Source: Cytophagales bacterium
GTDB taxonomy: Bacteria; Bacteroidota; Bacteroidia; Cytophagales; Spirosomataceae
Assembly (NCBI GenBank): GCA_028868395.1
Contig: JAGWUO010000107.1
Span: 1 to 5,157 of the forward strand
Length of the DNA stretch: 5,157 nucleotides
Reading direction: 5' to 3'
A program made the position numbers and the translations under genes. Shown piece by piece: positions 1 to 5,157 of the stretch (the stretch's first letter is position 1; each line of letters begins with the position of its first letter). Below the pieces are notes generated by a model. The model was not told where the DNA came from. It worked only from the letters and a program-made list of their open reading frames with translations, and did not search any database.

Positions 1-909
1 CCGCGGGTTAATCTCAATCGCTATAATTTCATCTGTTTCCGGATTCAACGAGAACTGAACATTACATCCACCCGCAAATTGACCGATGGCATTCATCATC
101 TTGATGGCCATATCACGCATACGTTGGTAGATCGTATCTGGAAGCGTCATCGCTGGCGCAACCGTAATCGAATCACCGGTGTGAATACCCATCGGATCGA
201 AGTTTTCGATCGAACAGATAATGATTACATTCCCTAAATTATCGCGTAATAGTTCTAATTCGTATTCTTGCCAACCCATGATGGATTGCTCCACTAACAC
301 TTCGTGCGTAGGAGAAGCATGCAAACCTTTGTTCAAGGCTGCATCAAAATCTTTAGGATCGTGCACGAAACCTCCACCCGTTCCTCCTAAGGTAAACGAT
401 GGGCGAATAACCAACGGGAATCCCGTTTCTTGTGCAATCTCTTTTCCTTCTAGGAACGAACGAGCCGTACGTCCTTTACAAACACCCACTCCGATTTCTA
501 ACATCTTTAAACGGAATTTCTCGCGATCTTCCGTCGTTTCGATAGCTTTGATATCCACCCCGATAATACGCACACCGTATTTGGCCCAAATCCCAGCTGC
601 ATCACAATCAATCGCTAAGTTCAAGGCTGTTTGACCTCCCATGGTAGGCAAAACCGCATCAATTTTGTGATTTTCTAAAATGTGAATAATCGATGCTTTT
701 TCTAATGGCTTCAAATACACGTGATCCGCATTCATCGGATCGGTCATAATCGTCGCCGGATTCGAGTTAATCAAGATCACCTCGATGCCCTCTTCCCGTA
801 AGGAACGAGCGGCTTGGGAACCAGAGTAATCGAATTCACAAGCTTGACCGATCACAATAGGACCAGAACCAATAATTAGGACGGATTTAATCGAGGAATC
901 TTTAGGCAC
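1..909 (-). CDS. carB: Carbamoyl-phosphate synthase large subunit, N-terminal part (3' end beyond left edge)
   Basis: This enzyme makes carbamoyl phosphate from bicarbonate, two ATP and ammonia supplied by the small subunit CarA, feeding pyrimidine and arginine synthesis in the cytoplasm. The 303 visible codons cover the N-terminal pre-ATP-grasp domain, with GSGPIVIGQ at residues 14-22, and most of the first ATP-grasp (carboxyphosphate) domain. The glycine loop GGTGGG lies at 175-180 just after R169. Residues that line the first active site in the E. coli enzyme appear at the same numbers: R129, R169, E215, H243, Q285, E299, N301 and R303. This part therefore looks intact and free of indels. 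The start is a GTG at 909-907, giving MPKDSSIKS; the in-frame stop four codons upstream leaves no earlier ATG, GTG or TTG start. The gene is divergent from folA. The rest of the roughly 1,070-residue family length, including the second ATP-grasp and allosteric domains, is outside the window. No carA is visible. Confidence 0.97.
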   Translation of the reverse strand, partial: MPKDSSIKSVLIIGSGPIVIGQACEFDYSGSQAARSLREEGIEVILINSNPATIMTDPMNADHVYLKPLEKASIIHILENHKIDAVLPTMGGQTALNLAIDCDAAGIWAKYGVRIIGVDIKAIETTEDREKFRLKMLEIGVGVCKGRTARSFLEGKEIAQETGFPLVIRPSFTLGGTGGGFVHDPKDFDAALNKGLHASPTHEVLVEQSIMGWQEYELELLRDNLGNVIIICSIENFDPMGIHTGDSITVAPAMTLPDTIYQRMRDMAIKMMNAIGQFAGGCNVQFSLNPETDEIIAIEINPR

Positions 910-978
910 AGGTGGTATAAATTAAATTCTGAAAGGATATGTGTTTTTTGGCATGCTTGGGTAAGCTCCAAAATTGTG

Positions 979-1009
979 CAAAGTTAGCGTTTTAAGGTCG
1001 ATTTGCAAA
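979..1009 (-). promoter_or_regulatory. Predicted carB promoter (Bacteroidota type)
   Basis: Read on the minus strand there is TTTG (1009-1006), a 19-bp spacer, then TAACTTTG (986-979). This matches the Bacteroidota primary sigma factor consensus (TTTG or TTG, about 17-23 bp, TAnnTTTG). Transcription would start around 972, leaving a leader of about 60 nt before the GTG of carB. The leader has no Shine-Dalgarno sequence and I see no clear riboswitch or attenuator in it. The motif match is direct; promoter activity is inferred. Confidence 0.7.
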
Positions 1010-1031
1010 ATAAAAAATAGACTTTCGTGAA

Positions 1032-1045
1032 GGTTCGGCAGAACC
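1032..1045. repeat. Short inverted repeat over the folA -33 region
   Basis: GGTTC (1032-1036) and GAACC (1041-1045) form a perfect 5-bp inverted repeat around a 4-base loop, between the carB and folA promoters. It covers the likely -33 box of folA, so it could be an operator half-site pair. It is short enough to be chance, and it is not a terminator because no gene ends here on either strand. Confidence 0.3.
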
Positions 1046-1065
1046 CAAAAATTCCCTTATTTTTG
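1034..1065 (+). promoter_or_regulatory. Predicted folA-moaE promoter
   Basis: TATTTTTG at 1058-1065 fits the Bacteroidota -7 element TAnnTTTG. The -33 position, 20 bp upstream, holds TTCG (1034-1037), an imperfect version of TTTG. Transcription would begin near 1070, leaving a leader of only about 10-15 nt before the GTG of folA. That leader is A-rich and has no Shine-Dalgarno sequence, as is common in this phylum. It is the only promoter-like site seen for the two-gene operon. Confidence 0.6.
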
Positions 1066-1084
1066 ACAACAAATTGTAAAAATC

Positions 1085-1573
1085 GTGATAAAAATACTCG
1101 TAGCTTTTGATGAAAACCGGGTCATTGGAAAAAACAATGAACTGATTTGGCATTTGCCGGCAGATCTGAAAAGATTCAAGGCCTTAACCACGGGTCACGT
1201 GATTATCATGGGGCGCAAAACCTATGATTCCATTGGAAAGCCCCTCCCTAACAGAACAACGATCGTTATTTCGCGCACGCCAGGATTGCAAATCGAGGGT
1301 GTGATTTGCACGACTTCCATCGAAGAAGCCATTTTAAAGGCAAAATCGCTTAGCCGGGAAGATATTTTCATCGTGGGTGGTGCGGAGATATATGCCTTAT
1401 CCTTAGCGGTGGCGGATCAAATTTTAGTCACTCAATTACACGATATTTTCGAGGGTGATGCCTTTTTTCCTGAAATTCCGGCAGATCAGTGGACTGTCAC
1501 CGAAAAAGAACGCGGAGTGACGGATGAAAAAAATGCCTACCAATACAGCTACCTAACTTACAGCAGAAAATGA
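1085..1573 (+). CDS. folA: Dihydrofolate reductase
   Basis: The enzyme reduces dihydrofolate to tetrahydrofolate with NADPH, supplying one-carbon carriers for thymidylate, purine and methionine synthesis; it is the target of trimethoprim. The 162-residue length is normal for bacterial DHFR. Visible family marks are the N-terminal VAFDENRVIGKNN strand and Met20-type loop, W22, the catalytic acid D27 in LPADL (24-28), the NADPH-binding GRKTYDSIG (43-51), R57 that would bind the glutamate carboxylate of folate, and the IVGGAEIY nucleotide-binding loop (96-103). The numbering of W22, D27 and R57 equals that of E. coli FolA. The start is GTG; a short A-rich leader precedes it and no ATG lies nearby in frame. 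The stop overlaps the moaE start (ATGA, 1570-1573), which indicates co-translation. All key residues are present, so the enzyme should be active. Trimethoprim susceptibility cannot be judged from the sequence alone. Confidence 0.97.
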   Translation: MIKILVAFDENRVIGKNNELIWHLPADLKRFKALTTGHVIIMGRKTYDSIGKPLPNRTTIVISRTPGLQIEGVICTTSIEEAILKAKSLSREDIFIVGGAEIYALSLAVADQILVTQLHDIFEGDAFFPEIPADQWTVTEKERGVTDEKNAYQYSYLTYSRK

Positions 1574-1989
1574 TTCACAAAATCGATTTGAGCGCGGAGG
1601 CAATTTCGATCGACCCCTACTACCAATTTTTGCAGGATCCAGTGGCGGGCGGCATTTGTCTGTTTATAGGTACGATCAGAAATAAAAATCAAGGTAAAGA
1701 CGTCAAAGCTTTGACGATGGAGGCCTACCCTCCCATGGCCTTGAAGCAAATCGAATTATTGTGTGATCAAGCGGCCGAAAAGTGGCCCATTAAGCGAATA
1801 GCTTTGGTTCATAGAACGGGTCCTTTGGAAATCGGAGACATTGCCGTATTGATTGGGGTAACTTCCGTTCACCGAGCTGAAGCTTTCAAAGCCTGTGAAT
1901 GGTTGATTGATACCTTGAAACAAGAAGTGCCTATTTGGAAAAATGAATTCTACGAGGACGGCTCATCGTGGCTAGTTCCCCATCCCTGA
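1570..1989 (+). CDS. moaE: Molybdopterin synthase catalytic (large) subunit
   Basis: MoaE, with the small sulfur-carrier subunit MoaD, inserts two sulfurs into cyclic pyranopterin monophosphate to form molybdopterin, the organic part of the molybdenum cofactor. The 139-residue protein aligns along its length with the family. It shows the GGICLFIGTIRNKNQG strand and loop (27-42, R37), EAYPPMA (51-57), the HRTG motif (81-84), GVTSVHR (96-102, with H101 and R102) and the C-terminal LKQEVPIWKNE segment. K117 and K124 correspond to the catalytic K119 and K126 of E. coli MoaE, an offset of two. The tail after WKNE is shorter than in E. coli (150 residues), but no essential residue is lost. The start ATG overlaps the folA stop, so translation is probably coupled. 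The last 18 nt overlap the convergent gene on the other strand. No moaD, moaA, moaC or moeB is visible, so partners must be encoded elsewhere. Confidence 0.95.
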   Translation: MIHKIDLSAEAISIDPYYQFLQDPVAGGICLFIGTIRNKNQGKDVKALTMEAYPPMALKQIELLCDQAAEKWPIKRIALVHRTGPLEIGDIAVLIGVTSVHRAEAFKACEWLIDTLKQEVPIWKNEFYEDGSSWLVPHP

Positions 1990-3012
1990 GACCATCAGGC
2001 TGCAGCCGCGCATTTCGGAATTATCGAAGCGGCCTAATACCTTAAATCGAATGCCATCGTCTTCTAAAGAACCTAAATCCCTCGTTTCGATAAAGGAACA
2101 GGAATCGATGTTCCCCAAATCCGCCACTTTAATCCCTCCCGTTTTATGGGGCAGTGTCACTAAAGCAAACGGATCGCCCACCTCCCGCAAACAAACGCGC
2201 ATCGTATAGGCTGGAGTGAAAACACCCTGTGATTTCGCATAGCCCTGTGAAAACAACTCGGTCATCCCGTATTCTGAAGCAATCGAATCAAGTCCCATCT
2301 TCTCTTGTAAATAGGAGTGCACCTTATCGCGGATCCACTCTTCGCGGCGACCTTTCATCCCACCCGTCTCCATCACAATCAAACGATCCTTATGTTCCTG
2401 CAAGAAAGACAAATCAATACCCGAATCCACTAAATCCAACAAACCAAAAGTCACACCCATCAGCCAAACTTTCTTATCCGTCGCTAAAGCTTTCCGCAAA
2501 GCTTGCACCAGCTCCTCGTACTGATTCAAATAAAAACCAGACAACTCTGACCCCGACGCTTTGATGAAATGATCCATCATAAAGACAAGTGAGGATGTCG
2601 AGCGCTCTAAGTAGGAAGGTAATAAAGCGAAAATATGGTAATCACTCAATGGGCCATACTCCCGCTCAAAGGCGATTTTGGAAATTTCTTGGTAGAATCC
2701 AGGATCGCAAACGGGGTGTTTGGAGGGAATTTGACCCGTCGTTCCGGAACTTTCGAAGGAAAATAAAACGGGTTGAGACCCTGTTAATACTTGGTGATTT
2801 TTAAATAACTCAATGGGTAAAAAAGGAATCTGAGTCCAATGATCTATCTTCTCTGGCAAAATACCAGAAAGCTGAACATATTGCTGATAAAGCGGATTAT
2901 GAGCATATTGAAAACGAAACACATCCAAAGCAAGCGTCTCAAATTCGCTTTCCTGCATATGCAAGACCCGATTTTTTAAACTCTCTCTTTCCTGTGCGAT
3001 CGTTTGATCCAT
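1972..3012 (-). CDS. LuxE-family acyl-protein synthetase / acyltransferase
   Basis: The protein belongs to the LuxE-like branch of adenylate-forming enzymes, which activate a fatty acid with ATP and pass it to a cysteine. LuxE itself does this in the fatty-acid reductase of luminous bacteria; the substrate here is unknown. Evidence from the sequence: the phosphate-binding loop SSGTTG (88-93), METGGMKGR (214-222), the adenylate-binding SEYGMTELFSQGY (246-258), DLGN (298-301), and LGRFDNSEMRGCS (326-338). C337 lies nine residues from the C terminus, like the acyl-accepting cysteine near the end of LuxE. I chose ATG 3012-3010 (346 residues). A longer frame could begin at TTG 3036, but that codon lies inside the predicted -7 element, so it would not be transcribed. 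There is no signal peptide or membrane helix, so it should be cytoplasmic. No luxCD-like genes adjoin it. Its 3' end overlaps moaE on the other strand by 18 nt. Family assignment is firm; physiological role is open. Confidence 0.85.
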   Translation of the reverse strand: MDQTIAQERESLKNRVLHMQESEFETLALDVFRFQYAHNPLYQQYVQLSGILPEKIDHWTQIPFLPIELFKNHQVLTGSQPVLFSFESSGTTGQIPSKHPVCDPGFYQEISKIAFEREYGPLSDYHIFALLPSYLERSTSSLVFMMDHFIKASGSELSGFYLNQYEELVQALRKALATDKKVWLMGVTFGLLDLVDSGIDLSFLQEHKDRLIVMETGGMKGRREEWIRDKVHSYLQEKMGLDSIASEYGMTELFSQGYAKSQGVFTPAYTMRVCLREVGDPFALVTLPHKTGGIKVADLGNIDSCSFIETRDLGSLEDDGIRFKVLGRFDNSEMRGCSLMVSGMGN

Positions 3013-3033
3013 TTGATTTTTCCTGATGTAGCG

Positions 3034-3041
3034 CAAAATTA
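3034..3041 (-). promoter_or_regulatory. Predicted -7 element for the LuxE-like gene
   Basis: TAATTTTG (read on the minus strand) matches TAnnTTTG and lies 21 bp before the ATG at 3012. I see no good TTG at the expected -33 distance, so the match is half a promoter. Transcription would start around 3027-3030, which excludes the upstream TTG codon at 3036 as the translation start. Confidence 0.5.
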
Positions 3042-3052
3042 ACGCAAATCAT

Positions 3053-3060
3053 TAACTTTA
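3053..3060 (+). promoter_or_regulatory. Possible -7 element for the lipoprotein gene
   Basis: TAACTTTA differs from TAnnTTTG only at the last base and lies 22 bp before the ATG at 3083. No clear -33 box is seen. It faces away from the -7 element of the LuxE-like gene 11 bp to its left, so the two polymerase footprints would overlap. This is a tentative call based on position and one mismatch. Confidence 0.35.
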
Positions 3061-3082
3061 CTGTGGAAAATCGAATGAATCA

Positions 3083-3628
3083 ATGCGGAAATTAATCGGA
3101 ATTGTAGCGATCATATTAGTAGGTTTGGGTGCTTGTGTTCAAGAACCTAGCTTTAGCTCTACACCTGCGATTTCATTTAAGTCGATTCAAAAGATCACGA
3201 AGACGAGTAATGATGGTTTTGGAGGAACGACAAAAATCGATTCTGTCATAATGAGCATTAACTTTCAGGATGCCGAAGGAGATTTAGGTCTAACGGAGGC
3301 CCAATTAAAATCCGACATTAAATACAAAGATTTTCGCAATTTCGAAGTAGCTGTTCTCCTGCAAAAAAACGGGGTTTTTATTCCGATTACTTTTACCCCT
3401 GCCTTAGGCGGTTTGATGAATTTCAACTTCAAACCGAATCAAAAATCAGGACCCATTGAAGGCAGCATTGATTATTCTACGCAATTCGTGTATGCTTTTT
3501 ATAAGGGTTATAGCCCGCAGTTTACGGCAAAAAATGACACCTTGAAATTCAAAATTTTCATCCGAGACAATGCTTTTCACCAAAGCAATACCGTAGAAAC
3601 GGATCCTATTATCATTTTCAAGGACTAG
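3083..3628 (+). CDS. Putative Bacteroidota lipoprotein with DAEGDLG motif
   Basis: This is a 181-residue exported lipoprotein of unknown function. The N terminus is a clear type II signal peptide: R2-K3, a hydrophobic stretch (4-15) and the lipobox LGAC with the lipidated cysteine at C18. The residues after the cysteine (VQEPSF) do not form the acidic or Lys-Asp surface-export signal known from some Bacteroidota, so periplasmic or surface location is undecided. The mature part is predicted beta-rich. It carries FQDAEGDLG (61-69), resembling the D-G-D-G-D-I/L-G segment I recall from many small lipoproteins of the phylum, and a C-terminal strand IFIRDNAFHQSNT (158-170) also typical of them. The acidic motif might bind a metal ion such as calcium, but that is a guess. 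No paired SusC/SusD gene is present. An ATG eight bases upstream (3075) is out of frame and ends after six codons. The stop codon interlocks with that of the convergent gene. Confidence 0.8.
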   Translation: MRKLIGIVAIILVGLGACVQEPSFSSTPAISFKSIQKITKTSNDGFGGTTKIDSVIMSINFQDAEGDLGLTEAQLKSDIKYKDFRNFEVAVLLQKNGVFIPITFTPALGGLMNFNFKPNQKSGPIEGSIDYSTQFVYAFYKGYSPQFTAKNDTLKFKIFIRDNAFHQSNTVETDPIIIFKD

Positions 3629-5043
3629 AGCGATTTCAGCTTTTGGTAGATTCCAGGCTGCAGACGGTAGGTAAACATCCGTTGATCTCGCTCATCGAGT
3701 TGTACATCTAAAATTTCTTGATCAACAAATAGTAAACCTAGGGTTTTCGTGAAATTCTCTATCAACTTCGCTCTGAACTGTCGTTGCGATTCCGGAGAAC
3801 TTTTATGTTTGCCAAAGAAGGCAATAATCTGATGTCCATTCACAAATCCTTGCTCGTAATTCAAAATCAAGAAGTCCAAGAACATCCGCTCATTGGCGCC
3901 TAACATAAATCGGATCGATTTCTTTAATTTATTCCGTTGATAACCACGGTAGAACTGAATCCCCAAAAGTAAAACAAGCAAAGAAACGATTGAGATGAAT
4001 GCAACCGAAAATTTTTCATACCAAGGACTTTCATCCAATGATCCTATGTAGGAAGACTCGCGCAACACTTGACTAATGAGCAGATGGGAAAAAGCCATTT
4101 CATTATTCGTTTTCCGCTCAATCGGGCTCGCCCACAAGATACTATCTCCCTTCACATGCATATAGTTTTCAATTTCCTCGCCTCCATGGGAATTTAAATA
4201 CAAGCGATGTGGATTTGTCCATTGATAGACTTTGAAATTATCTTCTATGTCAATAATAAGCATCGTATCGTAGGCATAATCTGCATTGGGTTTATCAGGA
4301 ATAATGAAATAACGCCCCGTAAATAGATAGTGCTTCATTGCTTTGGTCATCAAAAATTCACGCACTTCTTGCAACTTGACCTCCCCAATTCGAGTAAACT
4401 TCTTGTTAAAGAAATCAAATTCATACATACCAAAATCTCGATTAAAGGCATTTTTCTGCTCCGTGTCATTTATGGTTACGGTACTCAACACATAGAATCG
4501 ATCCTTTTTCACTGAATAACCAAATAATCCATCAAAAATTGACTCAGGAACATCTCCATCTGCCGCAATAGATAACCATTCTCGTCCGATAAAATCGTAT
4601 TTGGTTAATATATTGGTGGTTCGATAAAACCCATAACCACCAAAAGAATACAATTCATCTCCCCTCATGAACATACTATTCTTGCAATTCGCACCGCGGT
4701 AAAATGTCTGATCTAAGCGCTTTAACGTCCAAGTGGATTTATTCAATTCATAGACCTGACCAGTACAATGAATTGTTAAGTAATAGGTATTGCCTTTATT
4801 TATTTGGAATTCATTCACCCCTTCCGATGTTGGATTTATATCCCTAAATTCAACATCAGTTGTCTGTAAGGTATCTAAAACCTTCCAACCATGATCTGGT
4901 CGAAAACGTGAAATTTCGTGCGTATTTAAATTTAGCCGCAAAAAACTAGAGGCATTTTCCTCTTGCCACTTAATAAACTGTGCCTTTACCGTAAAGCCGA
5001 TTAGGAAGGTAAATAGAAGGAACAGACTCGCTTTTTTTAGCAT
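3625..5043 (-). CDS. Signal peptide, Kelch-like propeller, one TM helix and cytoplasmic winged-helix-like domain
   Basis: This 472-residue protein cannot be given a gene name. Residues 1-21 are a signal peptide (K3-K4, hydrophobic core, cleavage after VKA before Q22). Residues 22 to about 340 are exported and rich in beta-strand and aromatic residues. The segment 126-159, with GDELYSFGGYGF followed by YDF and a W, has the Gly-Gly/Tyr/Trp pattern of a Kelch repeat, and weaker units follow (FDGLFGYSVKKDRFYVLS, 170-187), suggesting a beta-propeller. Residues 345-364 form one hydrophobic transmembrane helix followed by a basic stretch (R366 to K375), which puts the C terminus in the cytoplasm. 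Residues 376-472 are helical, then strand-like, with SQRQFRAKLIENF (419-431) and DERDQRMFTYRL (450-461). They resemble the winged-helix-like tails I recall from Bacteroidota membrane proteins. The start is ATG 5043; the longer TTG start at 5091 is the -33 box of the predicted promoter. A signalling or regulatory role is inferred, not shown. Confidence 0.8.
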   Translation of the reverse strand: MLKKASLFLLFTFLIGFTVKAQFIKWQEENASSFLRLNLNTHEISRFRPDHGWKVLDTLQTTDVEFRDINPTSEGVNEFQINKGNTYYLTIHCTGQVYELNKSTWTLKRLDQTFYRGANCKNSMFMRGDELYSFGGYGFYRTTNILTKYDFIGREWLSIAADGDVPESIFDGLFGYSVKKDRFYVLSTVTINDTEQKNAFNRDFGMYEFDFFNKKFTRIGEVKLQEVREFLMTKAMKHYLFTGRYFIIPDKPNADYAYDTMLIIDIEDNFKVYQWTNPHRLYLNSHGGEEIENYMHVKGDSILWASPIERKTNNEMAFSHLLISQVLRESSYIGSLDESPWYEKFSVAFISIVSLLVLLLGIQFYRGYQRNKLKKSIRFMLGANERMFLDFLILNYEQGFVNGHQIIAFFGKHKSSPESQRQFRAKLIENFTKTLGLLFVDQEILDVQLDERDQRMFTYRLQPGIYQKLKSL

Positions 5044-5047
5044 AGAA

Positions 5048-5080
5048 TTGTGGTTGCGTCCCCAAAAATAACTAATTTTG
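5048..5080 (+). promoter_or_regulatory. Predicted promoter of the psd-like gene
   Basis: TAATTTTG at 5073-5080 matches TAnnTTTG, with TTG at 5048-5050, 22 bp upstream. Transcription would start near 5086, about 25 nt before the ATG at 5112. The site overlaps the promoter on the opposite strand almost completely. Confidence 0.55.
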
Positions 5081-5091
5081 TAAATTAACAA
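5063..5091 (-). promoter_or_regulatory. Predicted promoter of the propeller/TM gene
   Basis: On the minus strand TTG (5091-5089), an 18-bp spacer and TATTTTTG (5070-5063) match the Bacteroidota consensus. Transcription would start around 5056-5058, giving a very short leader of about 14 nt before ATG 5043. This location rules out the upstream in-frame TTG as the start codon and supports the ATG followed by a good signal peptide. Confidence 0.65.
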
Positions 5092-5111
5092 GGTTATTTA
5101 GCATTCAACGC

Positions 5112-5157
5112 ATGACATTACATAGAGAAGGACGGACCCTATTATTCACTTCATTAC
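5112..5157 (+). CDS. psd: Probable phosphatidylserine decarboxylase, N-terminal fragment (cut by right edge)
   Basis: Only 15 codons are visible, reading MTLHREGRTLLFTSL. The I/L-H-K/R-E-G start followed by a hydrophobic segment is the typical beginning of the short Bacteroidota phosphatidylserine decarboxylases. That pyruvoyl enzyme converts phosphatidylserine to phosphatidylethanolamine at the inner membrane. The self-cleavage motif and active site are beyond the window, so this rests on the N-terminal pattern and on a promoter correctly placed upstream. A different small membrane protein cannot be ruled out. Confidence 0.6.
   Translation, partial: MTLHREGRTLLFTSL

Noticed and set aside
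221..634. Plus-strand open frame of 137 codons
   Set aside because: It lies wholly antisense to carB, whose translation matches the family residue by residue; the frame shows no recognisable motif.
951..968. Weak hairpin GCTT-ACCC-AAGC in the carB leader, considered as an attenuator
   Set aside because: The stem is only 4 bp, with no alternative structure and no leader peptide or T-run.
1157..1487. Repeated CCGGCAGATC at 1157-1166 and 1478-1487 inside folA
   Set aside because: Both copies encode parts of the protein (LPADL and IPADQ), with no further flanking identity; chance repeat.
1558..1749. Minus-strand open frame of 63 codons across the folA-moaE junction
   Set aside because: It is antisense to two confident genes and has no family features.
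1998..2007. Perfect 10-bp palindrome GGCTGCAGCC just after the moaE stop, considered as a terminator
   Set aside because: It has no loop and no T-run on either strand, and lies within conserved codons (R-G-C-S) of the LuxE-like gene.
2229..2804. Two plus-strand open frames (2229-2564, 2589-2804)
   Set aside because: Both are antisense to the LuxE-like gene, with low-complexity Ser/Pro/Arg-rich translations and no promoter-like context.
3075..3095. Six-codon upstream reading frame (ATG 3075 to TAA) overlapping the lipoprotein start
   Set aside because: It could in principle be a regulatory leader frame, but nothing in its codons suggests attenuation and such short frames arise often by chance in A/T-rich leaders.
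4330..4515. Plus-strand open frame of 61 codons
   Set aside because: It is antisense to the propeller/TM gene and resembles no known protein.

Overview
The window looks like ordinary chromosomal DNA of a member of the Bacteroidota. Protein style points to the Cytophagales side, but that finer placement is an inference. The evidence is threefold. Most intergenic regions carry the Bacteroidota-type -7 element TAnnTTTG, two of them with a TTG/TTTG box 18-19 bp upstream. Start codons lack Shine-Dalgarno sequences and sit in A/T-rich leaders. Several proteins are typical of the phylum: a small lipoprotein with a D-A-E-G-D-L-G motif, a LuxE-like acyl-protein synthetase, and a secreted propeller/membrane/winged-helix-like protein. 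I see no insertion sequence, phage gene, CRISPR array, tRNA or rRNA.

Layout, left to right. Positions 1-909 (minus) hold the N-terminal 303 codons of carB, the large subunit of carbamoyl-phosphate synthase, whose 3' end runs off the left edge. Positions 910-1084 are a divergent regulatory region with one promoter facing each way. Positions 1085-1989 (plus) are a two-gene operon, folA (dihydrofolate reductase) and moaE (molybdopterin synthase large subunit), joined by a 4-nt ATGA overlap. Positions 1972-3012 (minus) encode a LuxE-family acyl-protein synthetase whose 3' end overlaps moaE by 18 nt. A 70-bp divergent region follows. Positions 3083-3628 (plus) encode a 181-residue lipoprotein. Positions 3625-5043 (minus) encode a 472-residue secreted/membrane protein with Kelch-like repeats, one transmembrane helix and a cytoplasmic domain that resembles a winged helix. 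Its stop codon interlocks with that of the lipoprotein gene. A divergent region with two overlapping promoters then leads into the first 15 codons of a probable phosphatidylserine decarboxylase gene at 5112, which is cut by the right edge.

How the genes relate. Apart from folA-moaE, neighbours alternate strand, so most are single transcription units that share divergent promoter regions or converge with overlapping ends. The window mixes housekeeping metabolism (pyrimidine/arginine precursor, folate, molybdenum cofactor, phospholipid) with three genes of uncertain role. I found no convincing new multi-gene system. The points most worth a second look are the propeller-TM-winged-helix-like protein, its promoter interlock with the putative psd gene, the coupled folA-moaE pair, and the stand-alone LuxE-like enzyme.
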